64,000 bases of DNA from an uncultured Bacteroidales bacterium (GTDB lineage Bacteria > Bacteroidota > Bacteroidia > Bacteroidales > Muribaculaceae). Below are positions 15,968 to 25,207 of the stretch, in pieces. The position numbers were made by a program, and so were the translations under genes. How positions within the stretch are numbered: position 1 is the first letter of the stretch; each line of letters starts with the position of its first letter. The notes under the pieces were generated by a model. That model did no database searches and was not told the origin of the DNA. It saw only the letters and a list, made by a program, of their open reading frames with translations. Location of the stretch: the NCBI GenBank assembly GCA_902800715.1, contig CADCFN010000002.1, forward strand, positions 248,001 through 312,000, read 5' to 3'.

Positions 15968-18520
15968 TTAGAAGTTAAAGTGGAGCTGGATGCGGATGCC
16001 CCGGCGGTCGGTCCCGGCATGGTCGCGGTAGGTAAGACGCCAGACATAATCCACACGGAGAATTGTCAGAATGTTGTCAAGTCCGACACCTGCTTCCATA
16101 TAAGGCTTGCCGCCCATGGGTTGGCACAAGGCATCGGTGGGAAAGAGAAAAATACCAGGCTGCCCGTCACTGATTTGAGATGATGGGTTGTTCTTGTCGC
16201 TGAGGCTGCCCCACACACCACGCAGGGAGATAACCTCGCGCAGCCGCAATTTTTTAATCAGTGGCAGTCTGTTCATTAGAATGCCGTTGCCCCAGTAGGT
16301 CAAATCCCACGACAAGGCCTGGTCGTTGATGAACTCCATGGGTTTCATCAATGCATAGCTCTCGGGCTGGATGGTGTAACTCAGGTTGACATTGGGCATC
16401 AACAGGTCGGGATAAGCGACCTGGCTCCATACCTTCTCCCCCTTGATGATGACGTCGGCATAGCCAAAAGCCGAGAACCAGAAACGCTTCTGCAGGCCGA
16501 GTTCGGTCTTATTAACCTCATGGAGGCTTCCCATGAAACCCTTAGGCATATAAGTCTGGTTAAGGGTGATAATCGGTGCATCCATGTTGATGGGAATACG
16601 ATAGGACCGCGATTGATAGAAAGTCTCGCCTGGGGCAAAACGCAATTGGGCAGTGAAACCCGCCTGAGTGTAACGCAAGCGTGAACGGCCATCGGCATAG
16701 ACGAACGGAACATATTGTGTCGCTTCGTGGATATTGTGCTCAACACCTAACGTAATAGAGAAGTGGTTATACCACTCATGGCGGTACTGGAGACGTGTCG
16801 TGCGGAGGTATTGCATTCTCACGTCCTTGTGACGCTTGAGGGTAAGGAAGACGTTATCTTGGTTAGTATAAAGATAGTGCTGTGCCAACTTGTCCACATC
16901 ATAACGATGGGTCAAGCGCAGGCTATGGATGGGGAATTCCTGGTCCAGGGCTTTCTTGGGCAAGAAGGAATATTCCAGTGAGCCCATATATTTGAACTTC
17001 TTGTCACGGAAGCCGTATGCCAGATAGCCACGCGCAAACCAATGGCGGCTCAGGTTGACGTTAGTCATTGCGCCTAATCGTAATCTCAGTCCTTCTACCG
17101 AGTTTCCACTGATTGTCGTATTGAGAGGACCAATGTCAACTTTGCTGACCTTTGCCGTGGGAACATAGCCATTAACCAAGACAAGTATCACCTGCTCAGC
17201 CCAATAGAACCACTTCGAGCCACGCAAGCGTTTCATCAGATTCTGCATTGTTGTCGTGGTTGTGCGGACGCCAACTGGGCGATATTCCTGCCAGAACTCG
17301 TCAGGCATGAATGCGGCGCTGCCCTCTACGGTCTGTTCAGCTTTATTGGTAAATACCCCGACCTCGGGACGAGAGAAATAATGGTCACGATAGCTGGTCT
17401 CACGGCGGGCAAACACCTCAGGCAGGCCTGAAATCAATTTCATACTCACCTCTACATTATCACGAACCTTGAGTCGGGAACCATTGGACGCCCGTTCAAA
17501 ATCCTGGACAATGCTCATGCGTTGGACATAATTGAGGTTGATGTCATGGGGTACACCCATCGTCACCCGTTTGACGAACATGGTGGTATCCTCGAGTGAG
17601 ACATACAGGCGGCCCAAGAAGCCGAACGTCTGAGGCGTGAATGGTACGAAACTCAACACGGCACAGCGCTCACCGTCGAGCATAACCGTGTCGTTGAGAT
17701 AAAACTTATAGAAATCCACTGCGATGCGCGATAGCGGACTGACAAAGCGATTGGTGAGCAAGGGGACATCATTCTGGAAAATGTTGACTTCGCCCATGAA
17801 ATCATCTAGTACCTTTTTGATGCTGGTTTGGTCAATCTGTTCGTCGATGCCGGCATTCTTGGTGCCGATGATGACCTGTTTGTGCACATCGGGGTTGCTG
17901 CTGAAATAATCTCGTGCCACAGTCTCCTTGATGGAAAACGGCAACACCTGTTTTCCCGTGAGCAACGAAGTGTCGGCATACTCGTCAATCCACTTCTTGT
18001 CCTCAGGCTTCTTAACGACTTCGTCCAAGTCGCCGAATCCCACCATCATCCGCTCATACTGGGAGTAACCATAATGAGGGAAACGGCGCGGGTCATTATC
18101 GTCACGTCTTGCCCTCAACTTCTTGACCATTTCGACAGCTGGATTGTTTTTCTTGCTGTATTTCTCTTTGCCCTTATGGACAACGACCTCGTCGAGTTCA
18201 ACACCCGTGGGAACCAGGTCGATGAGCATGACACTCCCCTGTCCCGTCTTGACTTCCACTTCTTTGGGAGCATAGCCCATCGCTGTTACTCGCAGCTTGT
18301 TGAAATCGGCACGCGTGTTGATTGTAAATCCGCCCTGACCAGTGGCCAAAGTGCCCTCACTTGTTCCCACAAGCGAAATAGAGGCATAGGCAATGCCCTG
18401 GCGGGACAAAGAGTCACGCACCAGGCCGGTGATTTGAGTCACCGCCGCCTGTTGCCCCGTCGCTGTCAGCGCCATTGCTAGCATGAGCAAGCCGACAATA
18501 TGTCGCAACAATCTCCTCAT
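15968..18520 (-). CDS. DUF5686-type outer membrane protein with carboxypeptidase-regulatory-like domain
   Basis: 850 residues from ATG 18520. Signal peptide MRRLLRHIVGLLMLAMALTA (cleavage near TGQQ), then a carboxypeptidase-D-regulatory-like domain (about 28-110: ITGLVRDSLSRQGIAYASIS, LRVTAMGYAPKEVEV). A conserved region with the motif ARRDDNDPRRF follows, and then many amphipathic beta strands with alternating aromatic residues ending in LQFHFNF-like RIQLHFNF, which suggests an outer membrane beta barrel. This layout fits the Bacteroidetes DUF5686 family, of unknown function. A frame-open start at 18562 lies upstream of the -7 element, so the shorter start is used. Confidence 0.8.
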   Translation of the reverse strand: MRRLLRHIVGLLMLAMALTATGQQAAVTQITGLVRDSLSRQGIAYASISLVGTSEGTLATGQGGFTINTRADFNKLRVTAMGYAPKEVEVKTGQGSVMLIDLVPTGVELDEVVVHKGKEKYSKKNNPAVEMVKKLRARRDDNDPRRFPHYGYSQYERMMVGFGDLDEVVKKPEDKKWIDEYADTSLLTGKQVLPFSIKETVARDYFSSNPDVHKQVIIGTKNAGIDEQIDQTSIKKVLDDFMGEVNIFQNDVPLLTNRFVSPLSRIAVDFYKFYLNDTVMLDGERCAVLSFVPFTPQTFGFLGRLYVSLEDTTMFVKRVTMGVPHDINLNYVQRMSIVQDFERASNGSRLKVRDNVEVSMKLISGLPEVFARRETSYRDHYFSRPEVGVFTNKAEQTVEGSAAFMPDEFWQEYRPVGVRTTTTTMQNLMKRLRGSKWFYWAEQVILVLVNGYVPTAKVSKVDIGPLNTTISGNSVEGLRLRLGAMTNVNLSRHWFARGYLAYGFRDKKFKYMGSLEYSFLPKKALDQEFPIHSLRLTHRYDVDKLAQHYLYTNQDNVFLTLKRHKDVRMQYLRTTRLQYRHEWYNHFSITLGVEHNIHEATQYVPFVYADGRSRLRYTQAGFTAQLRFAPGETFYQSRSYRIPINMDAPIITLNQTYMPKGFMGSLHEVNKTELGLQKRFWFSAFGYADVIIKGEKVWSQVAYPDLLMPNVNLSYTIQPESYALMKPMEFINDQALSWDLTYWGNGILMNRLPLIKKLRLREVISLRGVWGSLSDKNNPSSQISDGQPGIFLFPTDALCQPMGGKPYMEAGVGLDNILTILRVDYVWRLTYRDHAGTDRRGIRIQLHFNF

Positions 18521-18529
18521 TTGAGGATG

Positions 18530-18537
18530 CAAAATTA
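18530..18537 (-). promoter_or_regulatory. -7 promoter element for the DUF5686 gene
   Basis: Reverse strand TAATTTTG, exact match, only 9 nt from the ATG at 18520; a CAA (TTG on the minus strand) at 18560-18562 is 22 nt away. It predicts a very short leader and fixes the start codon. Confidence 0.55.
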
Positions 18538-18581
18538 GGCATTTTTCGGTTGCATGGCACAAGATGGCCGAGAAAAAGTCT

Positions 18582-18668
18582 TTAGTCCCTAGTTTCTAGT
18601 CCCTAGTTGGCTGATGCTATCTAAACTCTAAACCCTAAACTCTAAACTGCGAGCACAGCGAGCATTAT
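18582..18668 (-). repeat. Composite intergenic repeat module, copy A
   Basis: Read on the minus strand: a GCTCGCTGTGCTCGCAG box, four heptads (TTTAGAG / TTTAGGG / TTTAGAG / TTTAGAT), the spacer AGCATCAGCCAACTAG, then GGGACTAGAAACTAGGGACT. The same order recurs in copies B and C. Located between the divergent DUF5686 and CYTH genes. Confidence 0.75.
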
Positions 18669-18700
18669 AATAAAACAAGGCGTCTCTCGTTGTTAAAAGT

Positions 18701-19153
18701 ATGGGAATGGAGATTGAACATAAGTATCTGGTCGTTAATGACTCTTTTAAACAGATGGCTAACGCCGAGAGTGAGATTCATCAAGGGTTCCTGTCAAGGA
18801 TTCCCGAACGCACTGTGCGCGTGAGGATTAAGGACAATAGAGGATTCATCACCGTCAAGGGAAAAGGCGCTGGTGCATCCCATCCTGAGTTTGAATACGA
18901 AGTACCATTTGATGACGCTGTGCAGATGCTATCGCTGTGTGAACCGCCTATCATCAAAAAAACACGCTATATCGTCATGCATGATGGCAACCGCTGGGAG
19001 GTGGATGTCTTTCACGGTGATTTGCAGGGACTTATCATTGCCGAACTTGAAGTTCCCAGTGAGGACTATCAGTTCGCATTGCCCCCGTTTGTCGGTCTTG
19101 AAGTCACTGGTGACAAGCGCTATTACAATTCGCAACTAGGCGTTAGTTTCTAG
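18701..19153 (+). CDS. CYTH domain protein (triphosphate tunnel metalloenzyme family)
   Basis: 150 residues. The N-terminal EIEHKYLV (residues 4-11) is the ExExK-type signature of CYTH proteins, followed by RVRIKDNRGFITVKGKG and a LIIAELEVPSED strand, giving the alternating Arg/Lys/Glu residues that line the tunnel. Family members hydrolyse inorganic or organic triphosphates (triphosphate, thiamine triphosphate); the substrate here is unknown. Start at 18701; the Met at residue 3 (18707) is an alternative. The last codons and the TAG stop lie inside copy B of the intergenic repeat, so the C-terminal VSF is contributed by repeat sequence. Confidence 0.88.
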   Translation: MGMEIEHKYLVVNDSFKQMANAESEIHQGFLSRIPERTVRVRIKDNRGFITVKGKGAGASHPEFEYEVPFDDAVQMLSLCEPPIIKKTRYIVMHDGNRWEVDVFHGDLQGLIIAELEVPSEDYQFALPPFVGLEVTGDKRYYNSQLGVSF

Positions 19154-19244
19154 TCCCTAGTTGGGCGGATTTCCTCTAGACTCTAAACCCTAAACCCTAA
19201 ACTGCGAGCGCAACGAGCATTTTAAACTGCGAGGACAGCGAGCA
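19145..19244 (-). repeat. Composite intergenic repeat module, copy B
   Basis: Shares the identical 20-mer AGTTTCTAGTCCCTAGTTGG (19145-19164) with copy A (18591-18610), then heptads CTAAACC/CTAAACC, and two versions of the box GCGAG-CG-CAACGAGCAT / GCGAGGACAGCGAGCAT. It begins within the CYTH gene's last codons. Confidence 0.75.
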
Positions 19245-19258
19245 TCAAAGTTTTTTTG

Positions 19259-19266
19259 TACCTTTG
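19259..19266 (+). promoter_or_regulatory. -7 promoter element for the LptF/G-type gene
   Basis: TACCTTTG, exact TAnnTTTG, 29 nt upstream of ATG 19296. Confidence 0.55.
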
Positions 19267-19295
19267 CAGCCGTTATATGAGAAAAAACGCCCGCA

Positions 19296-21230
19296 ATGAA
19301 GATTAAGAGGCTATATACTTTCATGTTGTCAAGATTCCTGCCGAGATTCTTGATGACATTCTGCATCTGCCTATTCATTGTCATCATGCAGTTCCTGTGG
19401 CGTTATATTGACGAACTGGTGGGCAAGGGCCTGAGCATCGACTTGATCGCCGAGTTGTTCTTCCATGCCGCTTTGTCACTGCTGCCATTAGCGTTGCCAT
19501 TGAGTATTCTGCTGGCAGCCTTGATGACTTTTGGCGACCTGGGTGAACACATAGAACTGACAGCCCTGAAATCATCAGGTATATCCCTAACGACCATCAT
19601 GAAACCGATAGCCATCCTGATGGTGTTTGTCGCCATCGGCGCTTTCTTTTTCATGAACAACGCCTTGCCCAAGTCCCAAGTGAAGATGTGGACGCTGCTG
19701 TTCTCGATGAGACAGACGTCCCCAACCCTTGACATTCCCGAAGGCACTGTCTATAGCCAGATTCCAGGCTACAACATCTATGTTAAGCGCAAGGACAAGG
19801 AGCGTGACATGCTCTACAACATGCTTATCTATGATGTTTCACAGCCCTCGATGTACCCCCGCATCGTAGCCGCCGACTCCGGTCGCCTGAGCATGACCGA
19901 AGACAAGCAACACCTGTTGCTCACGCTGTACAAGGGCGCATGGTACGAGGAGATGAAGTCTGGTGGTGGCGTGAACGGCTTGAGTGGTGACCTGTATCGC
20001 CGCGAGACATTCCATGACAAGGTCATCATGATTCCCTATGATGCCAATTTCACCCGTATGGATGACGATGCCATGAAGTCTCAGTATGTGGGCAAGGATA
20101 TCTCAGAATTGCGTCAAACCATAGATTCTGTTAGGCTTAGGGTGGATTCGGCTGCTACATATCTTGTTAACCGTATGCGGTTGGAACCCGTGTGCGGCGT
20201 GCCGTCACAACGCAACAAATTCAGTAATGGCAAATCGACCATCGAAAAAGTCAAAGACGTCAAGCTTGACAAGCCCCTTGACCTCAATGATATGGTCAAT
20301 TCGTTATCTGTGATGGAGCAGGAAGAGATAATCAACCAGGCACTGATTCGCACGACCTCAGCCATGCAGGACGCTCAGTTCCAGGGATATCCCATCAGTG
20401 ATGACAACTTTGTCATCCGCCGTCACCAGATTGAGCTGATGAAAAAGTTTACCCTATCGCTAGCGTGTCTCATCTTTTTCTTCATCGGAGCCCCATTGGG
20501 TGCCATTATCCGTAAGGGAGGCTTGGGAATGCCCATTGTCGTCTCGGTAATCCTGTTCATTGTCTATTATATCATTGACAACATGGGCTATAAACTGGCT
20601 CGTGACGGTCGCTGGGAGGTGTGGCAAGGCATGTGGCTGAGTTCGGCTGTCCTTTTGCCGTTAGGCATCTTCCTGACCAAAAAGGCGGTTAACGATTCTG
20701 CGGTATTCAATCCTGATGCATGGCTCAACTTCCTGCGCCGTTTCACTGGTCTGCACCAGACCCGCAAACTCGAAGCCAAGGAAGTCATTATCAACGAAGT
20801 CGTTACCGACGAAGCCTTGTCAAAAATCGAAGCGCTCAAGACTTCGTGTCAGCAATTCCTGGACAAATATCCTGGTCGTCAACGCTATATCGACTATTGG
20901 CAGCAGGGTTATGACAAAACGGCAGTCAAGTTGCTCGCCGAGCAAGTGGACAACGTGGTTGACTACCTGTCGAACACCCGTGACCAGATGGTGTTGAACA
21001 AGACAATGGATTATCCCATCATCAGACAACTGCTCACTTATCGTCCAACCGGCAACAAGGCCATCGGTACAGCCTTAGCGGCATTGTTCCCGATTGGTGT
21101 ACCTGCTTGGCTGGTTGGACTCAGGCATCAAAAGAACCTGAAACGTGATATTCGCGCCACCATAAAGACTTGTGATCAACTGATAGCCATCTTTAACGGT
21201 GAGTATAATCGCGAGGCAGAGTACAATTAA
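19296..21230 (+). CDS. LptF/LptG (YjgP/YjgQ) family permease
   Basis: 644 residues. N-terminal membrane segments (FMTFCICLFIVIMQF..., LSLLPLALPLSILLAALMTF) are followed by the conserved GDLGEHIELTALKSSGISL of LptF/G, a periplasmic beta-rich domain (about 110-330), three further membrane segments (LACLIFFFIGAPLGAIIRKG, VSVILFIVYYIIDNMG) and a charged C-terminal tail with one more hydrophobic stretch. LptF/G with LptB2 extract LPS from the inner membrane towards LptC/A/D. The protein is nearly twice the length of E. coli LptF (about 366), with an insertion in the periplasmic part and a roughly 170-residue extension, as in many Bacteroidetes homologues. F or G cannot be assigned. Confidence 0.88.
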   Translation: MKIKRLYTFMLSRFLPRFLMTFCICLFIVIMQFLWRYIDELVGKGLSIDLIAELFFHAALSLLPLALPLSILLAALMTFGDLGEHIELTALKSSGISLTTIMKPIAILMVFVAIGAFFFMNNALPKSQVKMWTLLFSMRQTSPTLDIPEGTVYSQIPGYNIYVKRKDKERDMLYNMLIYDVSQPSMYPRIVAADSGRLSMTEDKQHLLLTLYKGAWYEEMKSGGGVNGLSGDLYRRETFHDKVIMIPYDANFTRMDDDAMKSQYVGKDISELRQTIDSVRLRVDSAATYLVNRMRLEPVCGVPSQRNKFSNGKSTIEKVKDVKLDKPLDLNDMVNSLSVMEQEEIINQALIRTTSAMQDAQFQGYPISDDNFVIRRHQIELMKKFTLSLACLIFFFIGAPLGAIIRKGGLGMPIVVSVILFIVYYIIDNMGYKLARDGRWEVWQGMWLSSAVLLPLGIFLTKKAVNDSAVFNPDAWLNFLRRFTGLHQTRKLEAKEVIINEVVTDEALSKIEALKTSCQQFLDKYPGRQRYIDYWQQGYDKTAVKLLAEQVDNVVDYLSNTRDQMVLNKTMDYPIIRQLLTYRPTGNKAIGTALAALFPIGVPAWLVGLRHQKNLKRDIRATIKTCDQLIAIFNGEYNREAEYN

Positions 21231-21274
21231 TCGCTAGTCGCTAGTTACTAGTTGTTTTAATTCTAAATTCTAAG
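21231..21274. repeat. Degenerate copy of the intergenic repeat (copy D)
   Basis: TCGCTAGTCGCTAGTTACTAGTTG followed by TTCTAAATTCTAAG resembles the CTAGT-unit plus CTAAA-heptad order of copies A-C, directly after the permease stop codon. No box or hairpin part is present. Confidence 0.45.
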
Positions 21275-21280
21275 CAAAAA

Positions 21281-22495
21281 ATGAACGAATTCAAACTGAA
21301 TACCATTGATGAAGCCGTCGAACAACTGAAACGCGGCGAATTTGTCATCGTTGTCGATGACGAGGACCGCGAAAATGAAGGCGATTTCATTATAGCAGCC
21401 GAGAAAATTACTGAGGAGAAAGTCAATTTCATGCTGCGTGAGGGACGTGGTGTGCTGTGTGCCCCTATCACCAACGAGCGTTGCCATGAGTTAGAACTCA
21501 ATATGCAGGTAGATGACAACACATCAATGTTGGGTACACCGTTCACCGTGACAGTAGACCTGCTTGACGGTTGCACCACTGGCGTGTCAATGCATGACCG
21601 CTCCATGACTATCCGCGCCCTTGCCAATCCCCACAGCAAGCCTAAGGACTTTGGCCGTCCAGGCCATATTAACCCCCTGCGTGCCGTGGACAAAGGCGTA
21701 CTGAAACGTGCCGGTCACACCGAAGCCTCGATTGACCTGATGCGTATTGCCGGTCTCTACCCTGCTGCAGCTCTCATCGAGATTATTAATCCTGACGGAA
21801 CGATGGCGCGACTGCCACAACTGGTAAAAGTGGCTGAAAAATTCAATATGCCCATCATTACCATCAAGGACCTGATTGCCTATCGCTTGCGCACCGAGAA
21901 AGTGGTCGAGGTTGGTGACGAAGTAGATCTGCCCACTCAGTATGGCCATTTCAAACTCATTCCCTTCCGTCAAATCAACAACGGCCGCGAGCATATCGCT
22001 CTCATCAAGGGGGAATGGGGACCCAACGAACCGCTGCTGGTGCGTGTTCACTCATCATGCGCCACTGGCGATATCTTCGGCTCAATGCGTTGCGAGTGCG
22101 GCGAACAACTGCACCTTGCCATGCAGATGATAGAGAAAGAAGGTAAAGGCGTCCTCGTGTATATGAATCAAGAAGGTCGGGGCATCGGCCTGATGAACAA
22201 AATCAAAGCCTATAAGCTGCAGGAGAACGGCTATGACACCGTTGATGCCAACGTCCACCTGGGTTTCAAACCCGATGAACGTGACTATGGTGTGGGTGCT
22301 AACATCCTACGCATACTGGGAGTGACCAAGATGCGCCTGATGACCAACAACCCGGTAAAGCGTGTGGGACTTGAGAGCTATGGCCTTGAAGTGGTTGAAA
22401 ACGTGCCCCTTGAGGTGACACCCAACCGCTACAACGAGTTCTACATGCACACCAAGAAGACCCGCATGGGTCATGATTTGCACAAAGTGGATTGA
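21281..22495 (+). CDS. ribBA: Bifunctional 3,4-dihydroxy-2-butanone-4-phosphate synthase / GTP cyclohydrolase II
   Basis: 404 residues, two fused riboflavin-pathway enzymes. The RibB half (about 1-200) has the acidic Mg-binding [11 protein letters not shown] (residues 26-36) and the [13 protein letters not shown] loop; it makes the four-carbon unit from ribulose 5-phosphate. The RibA half (about 205-400) has the Zn site [15 protein letters not shown] and NQEGRGIGL; it opens GTP to the pyrimidine precursor. Both sets of active-site motifs look intact. Only 50 nt separate it from the permease gene and no FMN riboswitch fits there. Probably cotranscribed with the upstream permease. Confidence 0.96.
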   Translation: MNEFKLNTIDEAVEQLKRGEFVIVVDDEDRENEGDFIIAAEKITEEKVNFMLREGRGVLCAPITNERCHELELNMQVDDNTSMLGTPFTVTVDLLDGCTTGVSMHDRSMTIRALANPHSKPKDFGRPGHINPLRAVDKGVLKRAGHTEASIDLMRIAGLYPAAALIEIINPDGTMARLPQLVKVAEKFNMPIITIKDLIAYRLRTEKVVEVGDEVDLPTQYGHFKLIPFRQINNGREHIALIKGEWGPNEPLLVRVHSSCATGDIFGSMRCECGEQLHLAMQMIEKEGKGVLVYMNQEGRGIGLMNKIKAYKLQENGYDTVDANVHLGFKPDERDYGVGANILRILGVTKMRLMTNNPVKRVGLESYGLEVVENVPLEVTPNRYNEFYMHTKKTRMGHDLHKVD

Positions 22496-22501
22496 TGCGA
22501 T

Positions 22502-22590
22502 GCGGGCTTAGCCCGCAGTTTAGAGTTTAGAGTTTAGGGTTTAGAGAGCATCCGCCAACTAGAGACTAGAAACTAGGGACTAAAAACTAG
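22502..22590 (+). repeat. Composite intergenic repeat module, copy C (opposite orientation to A and B)
   Basis: Starts with a GCGGGC-TTA-GCCCGC hairpin (22502-22516) in place of the GCTCGC box, then heptads TTTAGAG, TTTAGAG, TTTAGGG, TTTAGAG, the spacer AGCATCCGCCAACTAG and AGACTAGAAACTAGGGACT. The order matches copies A and B reverse-complemented. The hairpin may also end ribBA transcription, although no T-run follows. Confidence 0.75.
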
Positions 22591-22595
22591 AAATA

Positions 22596-23225
22596 ATGCG
22601 CGAATTAGAGGAAATACGGGATTTCATTGAGCGGGAAATAGTCCCTCGTTATGATGCATTTGACGCCGGGCATAATAGGGACCATGTCCATACAGTCATG
22701 TCCCAAGCATTGAGCCTTGCCAGGTATTATCCTGATGTGGATTCCTGTATTCTCCTGACAGCTGCTGCCTATCATGATTTGGGATTGGCTTGCGGGCGTG
22801 AGCACCACCATACCGATAGTGCCCGCATTGTGCGTGAAGATGAACGGTTGCGACGATGGTTCAGCGATGATGAAATTAACACAATCGCCGATGCCGCCGA
22901 GGACCACCGAGCTTCGAGCAACCACGAGCCCCGCACCATCTATGGCCGCATTGTTGCTGAGGCCGATCGCATTATCGACAGTGAGACCATCGTTCGCCGC
23001 GCCCTGCAATACGGATTGAAACACAACCCTGAACTGGACCGTGAGGGACAATACGAAAGGCTGCTGGACCACATGCATGAAAAATATGACTATGGCGGCT
23101 ATCTCCAGTTATGGATTCCTCAAGGCGACAATGCCAAGCGCCTAGAAGAGTTTCGACAGATTCTTGCCGACAAGAATGCCTTTCGTCGGTTATTCAACAG
23201 CATCTATGAATCATTAACCAAATAA
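22596..23225 (+). CDS. HD domain phosphohydrolase
   Basis: 209 residues. Metal-binding HD pattern: H in AGHNRDHVHTV (about residue 25-30), the HD pair in AAAYHDLGL (about 60), H in the EHHHTDSA segment and D in VAEADRIIDS (about 125). This fits small HD-superfamily phosphohydrolases acting on nucleotides or phosphorylated metabolites; the substrate is not predictable. No signal peptide. Starts 6 nt after repeat copy C and is followed 14 bp later by the endonuclease gene. Confidence 0.85.
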   Translation: MRELEEIRDFIEREIVPRYDAFDAGHNRDHVHTVMSQALSLARYYPDVDSCILLTAAAYHDLGLACGREHHHTDSARIVREDERLRRWFSDDEINTIADAAEDHRASSNHEPRTIYGRIVAEADRIIDSETIVRRALQYGLKHNPELDREGQYERLLDHMHEKYDYGGYLQLWIPQGDNAKRLEEFRQILADKNAFRRLFNSIYESLTK

Positions 23226-23239
23226 ATAACAGATAAGCG

Positions 23240-25054
23240 ATGAAAAAGTTGACCACATTATTTATTACTATGCTCATGGGATTGACGGCATGGAGTGACA
23301 TCCCCAATGGCTATTATGTCAATGCCATCGGCAAGCAGGACGAGGAACTGATGTCAGCACTCGAGGGCATCATTTACACTCACAGTTTGCTCGATTACAA
23401 CTACATGTGGATTGCTTATGACGTGACCGACGTGGGCAGTGACGGCTACTATATCGACATGTACTCCGACTGCAAGTACAACAACCAGTCGGCTCATGTG
23501 GCTGGTGCGTCATTTGTGGGCGAAGGCATCAACCGTGAGCATTCGTTCCCAAAAAGCTGGTTTGGCGGTGAAGTGGCCCCCATGTTCACCGATTTGACCA
23601 TGCTGATTCCCACCGATGCCTACGTCAACCAGCGACGCGGCAATAACCCTTACGGTGTATGCGCCGGTGGCATTACCTATACCAACGAGGAATTGGGCGT
23701 TACCATGAAGGGTAAACTGGGAACCAGCACCTACGAAGGATGCACATCAAAGGTGTTTGAGCCCGACGATGAGTACAAGGGAGACTTTGCACGCATCTAC
23801 TTCTATATGGTGACCTGCTACAAGAGCGACCTGGGCAACTGGCCCGGCTGTGACCAGCTGGATTACCAGAAGAACAAATACAAGGCTTTCTCAGATTGGT
23901 CAATGCAACTGCTCATGGAATGGCACCGAGCTGATCCCGTGAGTCAGAAGGAACTCAACCGCAATGAGGCCGTCTATACCGAGCAGGGCAACCGCAACCC
24001 GTTTGTTGACCACCCCGAACTTGCCGAATACATCTGGGGTACCAAACAGCATGAGGAATGGACAGGTGAGGGCACTCCTGTTGACCCGTTCGACAAGCAG
24101 GTGCCTGTCATGCGACCAGTTGACGAAACAGCAGTGAAAGGCACCTCTTTCCGTGCCGACTGGACTGCTGTCGATCATGTTTCCAGCTATACGCTCAAAG
24201 TGAGCCGCGTGGAATACACAGGTGCTACCCTGCTGATGGCTGAGACTTTCTCGAAAGTGAACGCCTATTCCGACGGTTACACTGATGTCGGCGAGTCATT
24301 GGATGATTATACCGACAATCCCGGTTGGACAGGTTCCAAGCTTTATCCCGCTGCGGGCCATAGCCTGAAATTCGGCACCAGCAGTGTTGCTGGTTCCCTG
24401 ACAAGCCCCGAGTTGGCACTGACAAGCACTATAACCGTTCAGTTCAATGCCAAGAATTGGGTGAACAAGAATGGTGTGAACGACAATAGCTCGGTTGTTG
24501 TATCGTGCGGCAATGTGAGTCAAACCATCGCTTTGACTAACGATCCTACCGATTACACTGTTGTGCTTACAGGCTGTAGTGAGAACAACATCACGCTATC
24601 GGGTACAGGTGGAAATAAGCGATTCTATGTCTATGGCATAAACATTTATAATGGTGACCTTACCACGACTCCGCCCCGACGTCAGGTGGTTGAGGAAGGA
24701 GACTCCACCTGGAGGATGGTGAGTGGTATCAACGACTCCTGCTACACTGTCAACGCTTTGGCTGAGGGTTATTATGAATACATGGTCAAGGCCATCTATA
24801 CTGATGGAACCGAGAGCATCTGGTCCAACATCGAGCATGTTACGCTGACTGGCGAAGGTGATGAACTGCTGATTGGCGACGTGAACGGCGACGGTGAGGT
24901 AAGCGTTGCCGATGTGACCAGACTCATTGACTACATTTTGGGCCATGAAGAAGCTGTTATCAGCCAGGAGGCTGCCGACGTCAATGACGACGGAGAGGTA
25001 AGCGTTGCCGACGTAACCCGCATTATCGACATAATTACAAAAGGAGTTGATTAA
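23240..25054 (+). CDS. Secreted endonuclease I family protein with C-terminal dockerin
   Basis: 604 residues. Signal peptide MKKLTTLFITMLMGLTAWS, then an endonuclease I (EndA/NucM type) domain to about residue 275 with the catalytic GINREHSFPKSWFGG motif and the WHRADPVSQKELNRNEAVY region. A beta-sandwich of fibronectin/lamin-tail-like appearance follows (about 290-540), and a type I dockerin at the end: two Ca-loop repeats GDVNGDGEVSVADV and ADVNDDGEVSVADV. Predicted to cut extracellular DNA, perhaps for nucleotide scavenging, and to be anchored through the dockerin, although no cohesin is seen here. Cotranscribed with the HD gene (14-bp gap). Confidence 0.9.
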   Translation: MKKLTTLFITMLMGLTAWSDIPNGYYVNAIGKQDEELMSALEGIIYTHSLLDYNYMWIAYDVTDVGSDGYYIDMYSDCKYNNQSAHVAGASFVGEGINREHSFPKSWFGGEVAPMFTDLTMLIPTDAYVNQRRGNNPYGVCAGGITYTNEELGVTMKGKLGTSTYEGCTSKVFEPDDEYKGDFARIYFYMVTCYKSDLGNWPGCDQLDYQKNKYKAFSDWSMQLLMEWHRADPVSQKELNRNEAVYTEQGNRNPFVDHPELAEYIWGTKQHEEWTGEGTPVDPFDKQVPVMRPVDETAVKGTSFRADWTAVDHVSSYTLKVSRVEYTGATLLMAETFSKVNAYSDGYTDVGESLDDYTDNPGWTGSKLYPAAGHSLKFGTSSVAGSLTSPELALTSTITVQFNAKNWVNKNGVNDNSSVVVSCGNVSQTIALTNDPTDYTVVLTGCSENNITLSGTGGNKRFYVYGINIYNGDLTTTPPRRQVVEEGDSTWRMVSGINDSCYTVNALAEGYYEYMVKAIYTDGTESIWSNIEHVTLTGEGDELLIGDVNGDGEVSVADVTRLIDYILGHEEAVISQEAADVNDDGEVSVADVTRIIDIITKGVD

Positions 25055-25064
25055 AACAACATAG

Positions 25065-25125
25065 TCACATTATCACGTCACGCCATCCGCAAACAATTTA
25101 GCGGGTGGCGTGATGTGATAAGTGA
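25065..25125 (+). terminator. Long hairpin after the endonuclease gene
   Basis: Arms 25065-25090 and 25101-25125 pair over about 23 positions (for example TTATCAC with GTGATAA, TCACGCCA with TGGCGTGA) around a 10-nt AT-rich loop. No T-run follows on the + strand; likely transcription end or mRNA-stabilising structure. Confidence 0.6.
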
Positions 25126-25207
25126 CAAAAGGATACTGGCACGGTGTTTGCTATTCGATGAGGTGTAACTACATTCATTAAGAATCAACAGAAATCAAAT
25201 ATAAGAT

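Noticed and set aside
18582..19244. CRISPR array made by the repeated CTAAACC/CTAGTCCC tracts
   Set aside because: Repeats are 7-8 nt and contiguous, with no spacers of constant length and no cas genes in the window.
21231..21280. Possible FMN riboswitch upstream of ribBA
   Set aside because: Only 50 nt separate the permease stop from the ribBA start, far too short for an RFN element, and the sequence is a degenerate repeat copy.
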